DNA of 64,000 bases from Aquibium sp. A9E412. GTDB lineage: Bacteria; Pseudomonadota; Alphaproteobacteria; Rhizobiales; Rhizobiaceae. The position numbers were made by a program, and so were the translations under genes. The notes beneath the pieces are model-generated. The model was not told the origin of the DNA, did no database searches, and worked only from the letters and a program-made list of their open reading frames with translations. Shown here in pieces: positions 48,777 to 57,499 of the stretch (the first letter of the stretch is position 1; each line of letters opens with the position of its first letter). The stretch lies in NCBI RefSeq assembly GCF_030398335.1, contig NZ_JAOAOP010000014.1:1-64000 (forward strand), given 5' to 3'.

Positions 48777-50663
48777 ATGACGACGGCCCCGCGACGCGGA
48801 CGCCGGCGACGCTCGCCACGCCGGCTGATCTACGCCGCGCTCGGCGGCGGCGCGCTGTGGCTCGCGGTCGCCGCGCTCGGCGGCGGCGACGCGGCCCCGG
48901 CGCGGCCGCAGCCGGCGACGCCGCTGCACGTCAACCAGCTCGGCTATCTGCCGGACGGGCCGAAGCGCGCCACCCTCGCCACGCCGCGCCGCCAGCCGCT
49001 CGCCTGGCGCCTGCTCGACGCGGCCGGCGGCACGGTCGCCGAAGGCATGACCACGCCGCGCGGCGACGATGCCTCGGCCGGGCGCAACGTCCACGTCATC
49101 GACTTCGGCGCCGTCGAGGCGACGGGCGACGGCTTCCGGCTCGCCGCGGACGGCGCCCGCAGTCCGCCCTTCGCCATCCGCCCCGGCCTCTACGACGCGG
49201 CGGCGCGCGCGGCGCTCTCCTTCTTCTATCCGATGCGCTCGGGCGTCGCGATCGACGGCGCGGTGGCCGGCACTGCCTATGCCCGGCCGGCCGGCCACGC
49301 CGCCGCGCCCGGCGACGGCGCAACCAACAAGGGCGACCGGGCCGTGCCCTGCCTGCCGCCGGAGACGGCGGCCGAGCAGTACGGCGAGGCCTGGACCTGC
49401 GACTACACGCTCGACGTGGCCGGCGGCTGGTACGACGCCGGCGACCAGGGCAAGTATGTCGTCAACGGCGGCATCGCCGTCGCCCAGCTCCTGTCGGCCT
49501 ACGAGCGCACGCTGCATGTCGACGGCGCCGGCGCCGAGGCGCTCGGCGACGGCGGGCTGGCCGTGCCGGAGGCCGGCAACGGCGTGCCCGACATCCTCGA
49601 CGAGGCGCGCTGGCAGCTCGAATTCCTGCTCTCCATGCAGGTGCCGGAGGGCGAGCCGCGGGCCGGCATGGCGCATCACAAGGTGCACGACGACGCCTGG
49701 ACCGCCCTGCCGACGCTGCCGCACGAGGACCCGCGGCCGCGCTATCTGCACCGGCCGTCGACGGCCGCCACGCTCAACCTGGCCGCCGCGGCCGCGCAGG
49801 GCGCGCGGCTCTACCGGCCGCACGACGCCGCCTTCGCCGAGCGGCTGCGCGCCGCCGCCGTGCGCGCCTATGCCGCCGCGCGGGCCGAGCCCGATCTGCT
49901 GCCCTCGCGCGATGCCTCGGCCGGCGGCGGCGCCTATTTCGACGAGCGGCTGTCGGACGAGTTCTACTGGGCGGCGGCGGAGCTCTTCGTCACCACCGGC
50001 GAGCCAGCCTATCTGGCCGACCTGGAAGCCTCGCCGCACTGGCGCGGCACGGCCTTCCGGCGCGACGGCTTCGACTGGGCCAACGTCGCCGCGCTCGGCC
50101 GGCTGACGCTCGCCACCGTGCCGAGCACGCTCGAGCCGGCGGCGCGCGCGGCGGCCCGCGCCTCGCTGGTCGACGCCGCTGAGCGCTACCTGGCGCTGCA
50201 GCAGGGCGAGCCGTTCGGCCAGCCCTATGCGCCGGAAAGCGGCCGCTATGCCTGGGGCTCCAGCCACCTGGTCGCGCAGAACGCCATCGTGCTCGCCCGC
50301 GCGCACGACCTGAGCGGCGACGCGCGCTTCCGCCGCGCCGCGCTGGAGGCGGCCGACTACCTGTTCGGCCGCAACGCCCTCGGCCTGTCCTACGTCACCG
50401 GATTCGGTGCCCGCCATGCCGAGAACCAGCACTCGCGCTGGTTCGCCGCCCAGCTCGACCCGGCGCTGCCGCATCCGCCGCGCGGCACGCTCGCCGGCGG
50501 CCCCAACTCCTGGCTCGGCGACGCGGTGGCCGATGCGGCGCTGGCCGGCTGCGCGCCGCAGCTCTGCTACATCGACCACATCGAGAGCTTCTCGACCAAC
50601 GAGATGACGGTCAACTGGAACGCCGCGCTCGGCCAGTTCGCCGCCTGGCTGGCGGAGCAGTAG
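48777..50663 (+). CDS. glycoside hydrolase family 9 (endoglucanase-like) with N-terminal Ig-like domain
   Basis: A 628-residue protein. A short Arg-rich N-terminus and one hydrophobic segment (19-36) form an anchor or signal. Residues 48-135 are a CelD_N-type Ig-like domain (LHVNQLGYLPDGPKRATLA ... FRLAADGARSPPFAI). The GH9 catalytic domain has Asp220 and Asp223 in GGWYDAGDQGKYVVNGG, the general base region, and the acid Glu609 in SFSTNEMTVNWNAAL. GH9 enzymes cut beta-1,4-glucans by inversion. The start is uncertain: ATGs at 48759 and 48777 both lack a strong ribosome binding site. It might act on the cell's own cellulose or related exopolysaccharide. Confidence 0.87.
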   Translation: MTTAPRRGRRRRSPRRLIYAALGGGALWLAVAALGGGDAAPARPQPATPLHVNQLGYLPDGPKRATLATPRRQPLAWRLLDAAGGTVAEGMTTPRGDDASAGRNVHVIDFGAVEATGDGFRLAADGARSPPFAIRPGLYDAAARAALSFFYPMRSGVAIDGAVAGTAYARPAGHAAAPGDGATNKGDRAVPCLPPETAAEQYGEAWTCDYTLDVAGGWYDAGDQGKYVVNGGIAVAQLLSAYERTLHVDGAGAEALGDGGLAVPEAGNGVPDILDEARWQLEFLLSMQVPEGEPRAGMAHHKVHDDAWTALPTLPHEDPRPRYLHRPSTAATLNLAAAAAQGARLYRPHDAAFAERLRAAAVRAYAAARAEPDLLPSRDASAGGGAYFDERLSDEFYWAAAELFVTTGEPAYLADLEASPHWRGTAFRRDGFDWANVAALGRLTLATVPSTLEPAARAAARASLVDAAERYLALQQGEPFGQPYAPESGRYAWGSSHLVAQNAIVLARAHDLSGDARFRRAALEAADYLFGRNALGLSYVTGFGARHAENQHSRWFAAQLDPALPHPPRGTLAGGPNSWLGDAVADAALAGCAPQLCYIDHIESFSTNEMTVNWNAALGQFAAWLAEQ

Positions 50664-50679
50664 CGGCCGGCGCGGCCGG

Positions 50680-51252
50680 CTACATGCCCTCCGCGCCGCG
50701 GTTCATCGCCGCCACGCCGGTGCGGCACACCTCGACCAGGCCGAGCGGCGTCATGATGGCGATGAACTGCTCGATCTTCGACACCCGTCCGGTGATCTCG
50801 AAGATGAAGTGCTCGGTGTTGGCGTCGATCACCTGGGCGCGGAAGGCGTCGGCCAGGCGCAGCGCCTCGACGCGCGCGTCGCCCGCCCCGCTCACCTTGA
50901 CCAGCGCCAGCTCGCGCTCGAGCGGCCGGTCGTGGCCGCGCTCCACCGCCACCGTGGTCAGATCGACCACCCGGTGCACCGGCACGATGCGCTCGAGCTG
51001 GTGCTTGATCTGCTCGAGAACGTGCGGCGTGCCGCGCGTGACGATGGTGATGCGCGACAGGTGTCGCTCGTGCTCGGTCTCCGACACTGTCAGGCTGTCG
51101 ATGTTGTAGCCGCGGCCGGAGAACAGCCCGATCACGCGTGCCAGCGTGCCCGGCTCGTTGTCGACCAGGATGGCGAGCGTGCGCCGCTCGTGGCTCTCGG
51201 TTTCGCGGGTGATGAAGTAGGCCGAGCCGGTCGGCTGGAGCTGCGCGTTCAT
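50680..51252 (-). CDS. ilvN: acetolactate synthase small (regulatory) subunit
   Basis: A 190-residue protein with an N-terminal ACT domain (RRTLAILVDNEPGTLARVIGLFSGRGYNIDSLTVSETEHERHLSRITIV) that binds valine for feedback control, and the typical C-terminal domain (ALVKVSGAGDARVEALRLADAFRAQVIDANTEHFIFEITG). The gene name ilvH is an equal choice. It follows ilvB after 148 bases. Confidence 0.96.
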   Translation of the reverse strand: MNAQLQPTGSAYFITRETESHERRTLAILVDNEPGTLARVIGLFSGRGYNIDSLTVSETEHERHLSRITIVTRGTPHVLEQIKHQLERIVPVHRVVDLTTVAVERGHDRPLERELALVKVSGAGDARVEALRLADAFRAQVIDANTEHFIFEITGRVSKIEQFIAIMTPLGLVEVCRTGVAAMNRGAEGM

Positions 51253-51400
51253 GCGGATGAATCTCTGTTGCAACGGACGCCGCCAAGACGCTGGCGTCAT
51301 TGGGCTTGCCGCTGGTTTAGTCCCGATCGGCGCGGCCGGCAACCGGGCGGTCGGGCCGCGCCGGCGCGCCCGTGCGGACGTGCCGGCGCGGCGGCTGCGC

Positions 51401-53203
51401 TCAGACCAGCTCGCGGCCCCTGGCGTCGATGGCATTGGCCACCGCCTCGTCGGTCGCCTCGTCGGGCAGCAGCATCTCGTTGTGCGCCTTGCCCGACGGG
51501 ATCATCGGGAAGCAGTTGGCGAGCGCGGCCACCCGGCAGTCGAAGATCACCGGCTTGTCGATGCTGATCATCTCGGTGATCGCCGCGTCGAGGTCGCCCG
51601 GCTTCTCGCAGCGGATGCCGTGCGCGCCGTAGGCCTGGGCGAGCAGCACGAAATCGGGCAGCGATTCCATGTAGGAGTGCGACAGCCGGTTGCCGTGCAG
51701 GAGCTGCTGCCACTGCCGCACCATGCCCATGTACTGGTTGTTGAGGATGAAGATCTTGATCGGCGCGTTGTACTGGATGGCCGACGACATCTCCTGCATG
51801 GTCATCAGCACCGAGGCGTCGCCGGCGATGTCGATGACCAGCGCGTCGGGATGCGCGATCTGCACGCCGAAGGCCGCCGGCAGGCCGTAGCCCATGGTGC
51901 CGAGCCCGCCCGAGGTCATCCAGCGGTTGGGCCGCTCGAAGCCGAAATGCTGCGCCGCCCACATCTGATGCTGGCCGACCTCGGTGGTGATGTAGGGGTC
52001 GCGGTCCCGCGTCAGCGCGTAGAGCCGCTGCACGGCGTATTGCGGCATGATGACGTCGTCGTTCGGCTTGTAGGCGAGCGAGTCGCGCGCCCGCCAGGCG
52101 TCGATCTGCTGCCACCAGGGCTCGAGCGCGCTCTTGTCGCTGTGCGCGGTCGCCCGCCACAGCCGCACCATGTCCTCCAGCACCCGGCCGACGTCGCCGA
52201 TGATGGGGACGTCGACGCGGACGTTCTTGTTGATCGACGAGGGGTCGATGTCGACGTGGATCTTGCGCGAGTTGGGCGAGAAGGCGTCGATGCGGCCGGT
52301 GATGCGGTCGTCGAAGCGCGCGCCGATGCACAGCATGACGTCGCAGTCGTGCATCGCCATGTTGGCCTCGTAGGTGCCGTGCATGCCCAGCATGCCGAGC
52401 CAGCGCTCGCCCGAGGCGGGATAGGCGCCGAGCCCCATCAGCGTCGAGGTGACCGGAAAGCCGGTCAGCTCGACCAGCTCGCGCAGCAGGTGGCTCGCCT
52501 CCGGGCCGGAATTGATGACGCCGCCGCCGGTGTAGATGATCGGCTTCTTCGCCTCGCGCAGCATGGCGACCGCCGCCTTCATCTGCTCCAGGTCGCCCTG
52601 CACGCGCGGCTGGTAGCTCGGCCGCGGCGCCGTCTGCGGCGGCGTGTAGCGGCCCTTGGCGAACTGCACGTCCTTGGGAATGTCGACGACGACCGGGCCC
52701 GGCCGCCCCGTCATGGCGATGTGGAAGGCCTCGTGCATGACGGCGGCGAGCTGGTCGACGTCCTTGACCAGCCAGTTGTGCTTGGTGCACGGCCGCGTGA
52801 TGCCGACCGTGTCGCACTCCTGGAAGGCGTCCGAGCCGATCAGCGTCGTCGGCACCTGGCCGGTGATGCACACCAGCGGAATGGAATCCATCAGCGCGTC
52901 CTGCAGCGCCGTCACGGCATTGGTCGCGCCGGGGCCGGAGGTGACCAGCATGACGCCGGCCTTGCCGGTCGAGCGGGCATAGCCCTCGGCCGCGTGGCCG
53001 GCGCCCTGCTCGTGGCGCACCAGCACGTGCTGCACATCCTCCTGCTGGAACAGCTCGTCATAGATCGGCAGCACCGCGCCGCCCGGATAGCCGAAGACGT
53101 GCTCGACGCCGTTGTCGCGGAGCGCCTGGACGACGATCTCCGCGCCGGTCATCTCGCCTTTGGCGGGTTCCGCTCCGCGCGGCTCGGACGCTGTCTTGTT
53201 CAT
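51401..53203 (-). CDS. ilvB: acetolactate synthase large (catalytic) subunit
   Basis: A 600-residue ThDP enzyme: EHVFGYPGGAVLPIYDEL, the catalytic Glu in HEQGAGHAAEGYARSTGK, GPGATNAVTALQDALMDSIPLV, the FAD region and the C-terminal ThDP/Mg motif GDASVLMTMQEMSSAIQYNAPIKIFILNN. It makes acetolactate or acetohydroxybutyrate from pyruvate, the first committed step of valine/isoleucine synthesis. Its upstream region carries a leader peptide and an attenuator hairpin (53360-53469). There is no strong Shine-Dalgarno before the ATG at 53203. Confidence 0.97.
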   Translation of the reverse strand: MNKTASEPRGAEPAKGEMTGAEIVVQALRDNGVEHVFGYPGGAVLPIYDELFQQEDVQHVLVRHEQGAGHAAEGYARSTGKAGVMLVTSGPGATNAVTALQDALMDSIPLVCITGQVPTTLIGSDAFQECDTVGITRPCTKHNWLVKDVDQLAAVMHEAFHIAMTGRPGPVVVDIPKDVQFAKGRYTPPQTAPRPSYQPRVQGDLEQMKAAVAMLREAKKPIIYTGGGVINSGPEASHLLRELVELTGFPVTSTLMGLGAYPASGERWLGMLGMHGTYEANMAMHDCDVMLCIGARFDDRITGRIDAFSPNSRKIHVDIDPSSINKNVRVDVPIIGDVGRVLEDMVRLWRATAHSDKSALEPWWQQIDAWRARDSLAYKPNDDVIMPQYAVQRLYALTRDRDPYITTEVGQHQMWAAQHFGFERPNRWMTSGGLGTMGYGLPAAFGVQIAHPDALVIDIAGDASVLMTMQEMSSAIQYNAPIKIFILNNQYMGMVRQWQQLLHGNRLSHSYMESLPDFVLLAQAYGAHGIRCEKPGDLDAAITEMISIDKPVIFDCRVAALANCFPMIPSGKAHNEMLLPDEATDEAVANAIDARGRELV

Positions 53204-53291
53204 TGGTCTTGTCCCGTCTCGTGCCCTGCCGGGCATCCTGCTCGTCTCGCGCGCCGCACCGCGTGCCGGGCCGGCGCCATTGCCTGTCCCT

Positions 53292-53342
53292 GAGCACGAT
53301 TGTTGCCGAAAACCGGTCGGCAGCTTTCGGGATCATGCTCTA
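53292..53342 (-). repeat. second intergenic repeat family (GAGCATGATCCCGAAA type)
   Basis: On the minus strand TAGAGCATGATCCCGAAAG ... CCGACCGGTTTTCGG ... ATCGTGCTC. The outer arms GAGCATGAT/ATCGTGCTC and the inner CCGAAA/TTTCGG pair. I recall very similar units as widespread intergenic palindromes in Rhizobiales. It lies between the attenuator and ilvB. Confidence 0.65.
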
Positions 53343-53359
53343 GCGGCCTTTCGGCCAAT

Positions 53360-53381
53360 AAAAAAGGCCCCCGAAGGAGCC
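53360..53381 (-). terminator. ilvB attenuator terminator hairpin
   Basis: On the minus strand GGCTCC-TTCG-GGGGCC (a 6-bp stem with one G-U pair and a UUCG tetraloop) is followed by six T. It lies 34 bases after the leader stop and 156 bases before ilvB, as in amino acid attenuators. Confidence 0.85.
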
Positions 53382-53415
53382 CTGACATCGCGCATGGGTG
53401 GCTGTCGCCCGGCGG

Positions 53416-53469
53416 CTACGCCGCCCTGCCCATCCGCATTCCAAGTACGATGATGTGATCCATAGCCAT
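53416..53469 (-). CDS. ilv leader peptide (attenuation)
   Basis: A 17-codon frame, MAMDHIIVLGMRMGRAA. Consecutive Ile-Ile-Val-Leu codons let ribosomes sense all three branched-chain amino acids. An internal ATG at 53463 would give a 15-residue version. The stop codon sits in a hairpin (GGCGGC-GTA-GCCGCC), likely the pause stem. The inferred transcription start is at or next to the first ATG, so the leader may be translated from a leaderless mRNA. When charged tRNAs run short the terminator at 53360 should not form. Confidence 0.8.
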   Translation of the reverse strand: MAMDHIIVLGMRMGRAA

Positions 53470-53477
53470 CGGCGCGG

Positions 53478-53507
53478 ACCATACGGGCGGCGCGCGCCGC
53501 CTGTCAA
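53478..53507 (-). promoter_or_regulatory. sigma-70 promoter of the ilvB leader
   Basis: On the minus strand TTGACA (53507-53502), 18-base spacer, TATGGT (53483-53478). The expected start point, 6-8 bases on, falls on or next to the leader ATG at 53469. Confidence 0.65.
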
Positions 53508-53525
53508 CCGGCTAGATGCGGCGCC

Positions 53526-53846
53526 TCAGGCGGGCGAGGACAGCTTGAGGCCGATCATGCCGGCGACGATCAGCGCCACGCTCGCCACCCTGAGCGGGCT
53601 CGCCGCCTCGCCGAGCACGGCGATGCCGACGATGAAGGCGCCGACGGCGCCGATGCCCGTCCACACCGCATAGGCGGTGCCGAGCGGCAGCGCGCGCATG
53701 GCGAGCGCCAAGAGCCAGAAGCTGGCCACCATCGCCACCAGCATGAGCGCCGTCGGCAGCGGCCGGGTGAAGCCGGCCGACTGCTTCATCGCCGAGGCCC
53801 AGACGACCTCGAGCAAGCCGGCGATCAGAAGTTGGATCCAGGCCAT
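53526..53846 (-). CDS. sugE: SMR-family transporter SugE/Gdx (guanidinium/quaternary ammonium exporter)
   Basis: A 106-residue four-helix SMR protein. The N-terminus has the Gdx signature with Glu13, Trp16 and Lys21 ([22 protein letters not shown]), followed by [25 protein letters not shown]. SugE/Gdx proteins export guanidinium, with some members moving quaternary ammonium compounds, as antiparallel dimers. A 14-bp hairpin lies in its 5' leader. A TTGACA at 53937-53942 on the minus strand may be its -35. Confidence 0.92.
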   Translation of the reverse strand: MAWIQLLIAGLLEVVWASAMKQSAGFTRPLPTALMLVAMVASFWLLALAMRALPLGTAYAVWTGIGAVGAFIVGIAVLGEAASPLRVASVALIVAGMIGLKLSSPA

Positions 53847-53871
53847 GTGACGCTCCCTGCCGCTGGCGTGT

Positions 53872-53909
53872 CCGCGCAGCCCGCGTCCCGTCGGCCGCGG
53901 GCTGCGCGG
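53872..53909 (-). promoter_or_regulatory. strong 14-bp hairpin in the sugE leader
   Basis: A perfect 14-bp stem (arms 53872-53885 and 53896-53909) with a 10-base loop that reads GCCGACGGGA on the transcript. It is 25 bases upstream of the sugE ATG. No T-run follows. A guanidine-responsive element would be expected here, but the sequence does not fit the known classes well. Confidence 0.5.
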
Positions 53910-54017
53910 TGTCGTGATGCGGTCGGCTTAACCGGGTGTCAACCATCCCGCCACACGCCGCCTTAACCGCGCGCCCCCTAGCCTCGGCCGAGGTGGGACA
54001 GAAGGACGGCCCTTTGC

Positions 54018-55826
54018 ATGTTTGTCGAACGCACTGAGACCCGAGGCGAGACGACGCCGCAGGAGCGGCGCGACCGGCACCAGCCGCAGTCGCGCGTGCT
54101 CGGACACGTCGTGCAGTGCGACGGCGCGCGCGCGGTGATCGCTGCCGAGGCGCAGGGCGACGACCTGTCGCCGGCCGCCGTGTGGGTCGTCGGCAAGCTG
54201 ATCTCGATCAACCTGGGCGCCACGCGCACCGTCGGGCTGGTCTATGCCATCGAGCAGCCGGAGCGGCGCTGGAGCGAGAGCGCCGGCAACGCGATCTCCG
54301 TCGGCGTCGAGCTGATCGGCGAGGTGCGCGACACCCCCGACGGCCCGGTGTTCGACCGCGGCATCACCACCTACCCCTATCTCGGCGCGCCCTCGCACCG
54401 CATCCGCGCCCGCGACCTGCAGGCCGTCTACGACCTGGCCGGCCGCAAGTCCGTGTCGATCGGCCGGCTGTCGCAGGACGAGTCGATCGAGGCCTGCATC
54501 GCCATCGATTCCACCCTGACGCGCCACTTCGCGGTGGTCGGCACCACCGGCGTCGGCAAGTCGACGGCCGTCTCGCTGCTCGTGCGCAAGGCGATCGCGA
54601 CCCGCCCCGACCTGCGTGTGCTGATCCTCGACCCGCACAACGAGTTCGCCGGCACGCTGCCCGACGACGCCGTGGCGATCGACACCGCGTCGCTCGACCT
54701 GCCGTTCTGGCTGTTCCGCCTCGAGGAGCTGGTCGAGGTGCTGTTCCGCGGCCGCGAGGCGGTGCCGGAGGAGGTCGAGCTGCTGCGCGACCTGATCCCG
54801 CACGCCAAGAACGCCTATCGCAGCGGCGGCAACAACCCGCTGCTGCGCCGCGCCAGCGACGGCAACGCGGTGACCGCCGACACGCCGGTGCCCTACCGCA
54901 TGGCCGACGTGCTGCGCGAGATCGACGAGCGCATGGGCCTCTTGGAGAACAAGGGCGAGCGGCCGCTCTACCGCGCGCTGCGCACGCGCATCGAATCCGC
55001 GCTCAGCGACCCGCGCTACCGCTTCATGTTCGCCTCGCGGCTGATCGAGGACACCATCCACGAGACCATCGGCCGCATCTTCCGCGTGCCGCACGAAGGC
55101 CGCACCGTCACCTGCTTCCAGATGGCGGGCCTGCCGTCGGAGGTGGTCAACTCGGTGTGCTCGGTGCTGGCGCGGCTGGCCTTCGATCTCGCCATGTGGA
55201 GCAACGGCCGGCTCCGGCTCCTGATGCTGTGCGAGGAGGCGCACCGCTACATGCCGGCCGACAGCCGGCTCGGTTTCGCGCCGACGCGCCACGCGCTGTC
55301 GCGCATCGCCAAGGAGGGCCGCAAGTACGGCTGCTATCTCGGCGTCGTCACGCAGCGGCCCGGCGAGCTCGACCCGACCATCCTGTCGCAGTGCTCGACC
55401 GTCTTCGCCATGCGGCTCGCCAACGAGCAGGACCAGGCGATCATCCGCTCGGCGATCGCCGACACCTCCGCCTCGACGCTGTCCTTCCTGTCGGCGATGG
55501 GCCAGCGCGAGGCGATCGCCTTCGGCGAAGGGGTGGCGACCACCATGCGCATGAAGTTCGAGGAGCTGCCGGCCGAGCTTCTGCCGGGCGCCGGCAATCC
55601 CGGCGCCAAGGACGGCGCCGGCGCGCCGGTCGGCGACGGCGAGGTCGACCTGGTGTCGATCGTCAACCGCCTGCGCAATGTCGGCCGCCGCGAGACCGCC
55701 CCCTTGGGCAGCGGCCGCGGCAGCGCTTTCGACCGGACGAGCGAGCCGGAACCGGTGCCCGTCTACCAGGAGGAGCGGCCGCTGACGGGGCTGCGCCGCA
55801 GCCCGCTGCGCGCGCCCTGGGAGTAG
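54018..55826 (+). CDS. HerA-like ATPase (DUF87 helicase)
   Basis: A 602-residue protein. An N-terminal beta-barrel (HAS-barrel-like, residues about 25-130) precedes a RecA-fold motor with Walker A GTTGVGKST (175-183), Walker B RLLMLCEEAHRYMPAD and a sensor/arginine region (FAPTRHALSRIAKEGRKYGCYLGVVTQRPGELDPTILSQC). This is the HerA/FtsK-like hexameric translocase family, in archaea paired with NurA nuclease; no nuclease gene is adjacent here. The C-terminal tail is low-complexity. It starts downstream of sugE's divergent leader with a weak ribosome binding site. Confidence 0.9.
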   Translation: MFVERTETRGETTPQERRDRHQPQSRVLGHVVQCDGARAVIAAEAQGDDLSPAAVWVVGKLISINLGATRTVGLVYAIEQPERRWSESAGNAISVGVELIGEVRDTPDGPVFDRGITTYPYLGAPSHRIRARDLQAVYDLAGRKSVSIGRLSQDESIEACIAIDSTLTRHFAVVGTTGVGKSTAVSLLVRKAIATRPDLRVLILDPHNEFAGTLPDDAVAIDTASLDLPFWLFRLEELVEVLFRGREAVPEEVELLRDLIPHAKNAYRSGGNNPLLRRASDGNAVTADTPVPYRMADVLREIDERMGLLENKGERPLYRALRTRIESALSDPRYRFMFASRLIEDTIHETIGRIFRVPHEGRTVTCFQMAGLPSEVVNSVCSVLARLAFDLAMWSNGRLRLLMLCEEAHRYMPADSRLGFAPTRHALSRIAKEGRKYGCYLGVVTQRPGELDPTILSQCSTVFAMRLANEQDQAIIRSAIADTSASTLSFLSAMGQREAIAFGEGVATTMRMKFEELPAELLPGAGNPGAKDGAGAPVGDGEVDLVSIVNRLRNVGRRETAPLGSGRGSAFDRTSEPEPVPVYQEERPLTGLRRSPLRAPWE

Positions 55827-55953
55827 CCGCAACGCCGCACCCGACGCGTGTGCCGCGCAGGCGCAGGGGTCCGGCGCGCAAGCAAACCGCTTCACTCCCT
55901 TCGGCGTCATGGTCTAGGCTTGCGTCCGGTCGCCTGAACGGACGGAGCAGCGC

Positions 55954-56592
55954 ATGGCGCGGCGCGGCGTCCGTGTCGCCACCGGTCTCTGCGGGCTTGC
56001 CGTCGTCGCGCTGTTCGTGGCGGCGGACCTGACGGGTTCGGCGCTGCGGCACGGCTATTCGATGATCAGCCAGCCGATCAGCGAACTGGTCGAGACCGGC
56101 GCGCCCAACAAGCCGTTCATCGACGCCCTGCTTCTGGCCTATCACGGCCTCCTCATTCCCTTCGCGCTCGGCCTGCACGTCAGCGTCGCCGGCGCACGCG
56201 GCGACCGCGAAGGCCCGGCGCTTCTCGCGCTGGCCGGCGCGCTCGGCGTGCTGCTGACGCTGTTCTTTCCGTGCGATCCCGGCTGCGCGCCGCTCGTCTC
56301 GCTGCGCGGCACGCTGCACATCGTCATCGCCGTGCCCATGGGGCTGGCCATCCTGTTCGCCATCCTGGCCTTCGCCCGGCGGCTTGCCGCCGCACCCGCA
56401 TGGGGCGCGCGCTATGCCCGCCACGCGCGCATCAGCTTCGCGGTGGGCATGGCGCTTGCCGTCCTCACCGTCGCACTGGCCGAGAGCGCCTGGGTCGGGC
56501 TGCTCGAACGGCTGCTGACGGCGAGCTATCTGCAATGGTATGCCGTGATCGGACTGGCGCTGCTGCGCGGCGCCGCCGGCCGCACGGCCTGA
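55954..56592 (+). CDS. DUF998-family membrane protein
   Basis: A 212-residue protein with six hydrophobic segments, including GYSMISQPISELVETGAPNKP near the N-terminus, typical of DUF998. A CDPGC motif lies at the end of helix 3. The family function is unknown. GGAGCAG lies just ahead of the ATG. It converges with the diguanylate cyclase gene, 16 bases apart. Confidence 0.85.
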   Translation: MARRGVRVATGLCGLAVVALFVAADLTGSALRHGYSMISQPISELVETGAPNKPFIDALLLAYHGLLIPFALGLHVSVAGARGDREGPALLALAGALGVLLTLFFPCDPGCAPLVSLRGTLHIVIAVPMGLAILFAILAFARRLAAAPAWGARYARHARISFAVGMALAVLTVALAESAWVGLLERLLTASYLQWYAVIGLALLRGAAGRTA

Positions 56593-56608
56593 CGCGCCGG
56601 CACCGGCC

Positions 56609-57400
56609 TCAGGCGCACACGCGGTTGCGACCGAGCCGCTTGGCCTTGTAGAGCATCTTGTCGGCGCGGCGGAAGAACTCGTCGGCCGACTCCTTGCCGT
56701 CCCACACGGCGAGCCCGACGCTGGTCGTCACCTTCAGACGCACGTTGCCGGAGGTGATGGCCAGGCCCGACACGGCCTTGCGGATGCGCTCGGCGAGCTT
56801 GTGCAGCATCGCCTCGTCCATGCACGGCGCCACCACGGCGAACTCCTCGCCGCCGAGCCGCGCCACCACGTCGTGATAGCGCGTCAGATCCTTGAGACAG
56901 CGGGCCACCTCGCGCAGCACCTCGTCGCCGATGTCGTGGCCGTGCGTGTCGTTGACCTGCTTGAAGTGGTCGAGATCGAGGATCATCAGTCCGACCGGCT
57001 TGTCGATGCGGCGGAACTCGGCGAGGTATTCGTGCAGCGCATCGTCGAAGTAGCGCCGGTTCTGCATCCCCGTCAGCCCGTCGGTCAGCGCCGCGTGCTC
57101 CAGCGTCTCGGAGCGCGCGCTGAGCGATTCGGTCATCGCGCGCAGCTTGCTTTCCTCGCGCACCTGCGTGCGGATCAGCGGATAGATGAAGAAGACGCCG
57201 AACAGCACCGACACGCCGAGCAGGATCACCGTGCTGAACAGCAGCTTGGCGAACAGGCCGACCTGCGGCAGATCGAGCGAGCCGGCCAGCGCCTCCGCGT
57301 CGGTGCGCAACAGGCCGTAGGCGAACACCAGCAGCGCGCCGGCGCCGAGGATCAGCGTGATGAAGACGATGAACGCCGTTTCGGCCTTGTGGAAGCGCAT
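56609..57400 (-). CDS. membrane-bound diguanylate cyclase (GGDEF)
   Basis: A 263-residue protein with two N-terminal membrane helices (about 9-30 and 50-75), a short coiled-coil linker and a GGDEF domain. The active site is GGEEF at 183-187 with the metal/GTP residues in LDLDHFKQVNDTHGHDIGDE. The inhibitory I-site RYHD (174-177) is five residues upstream, so product feedback is likely. It makes c-di-GMP. No sensory periplasmic domain is evident. Confidence 0.93.
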   Translation of the reverse strand: MRFHKAETAFIVFITLILGAGALLVFAYGLLRTDAEALAGSLDLPQVGLFAKLLFSTVILLGVSVLFGVFFIYPLIRTQVREESKLRAMTESLSARSETLEHAALTDGLTGMQNRRYFDDALHEYLAEFRRIDKPVGLMILDLDHFKQVNDTHGHDIGDEVLREVARCLKDLTRYHDVVARLGGEEFAVVAPCMDEAMLHKLAERIRKAVSGLAITSGNVRLKVTTSVGLAVWDGKESADEFFRRADKMLYKAKRLGRNRVCA

Positions 57401-57499
57401 GGTTTGCCCTGAAAACCCTCGCCATTTATGCCACGAAACGACCTTACGGCAGGTTAACCCGCCGTGCCGAAACGCAGCTATCGCGCGGTTTGTCGAGGC

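Noticed and set aside
53872-53909. Guanidine-II (mini-ykkC) riboswitch before sugE
   Set aside because: That class needs two short hairpins each capped by an ACGR tetraloop. Here there is one long hairpin with a 10-base loop; pairing inside the loop leaves GACG, and no second hairpin is seen. Kept only as an open question.
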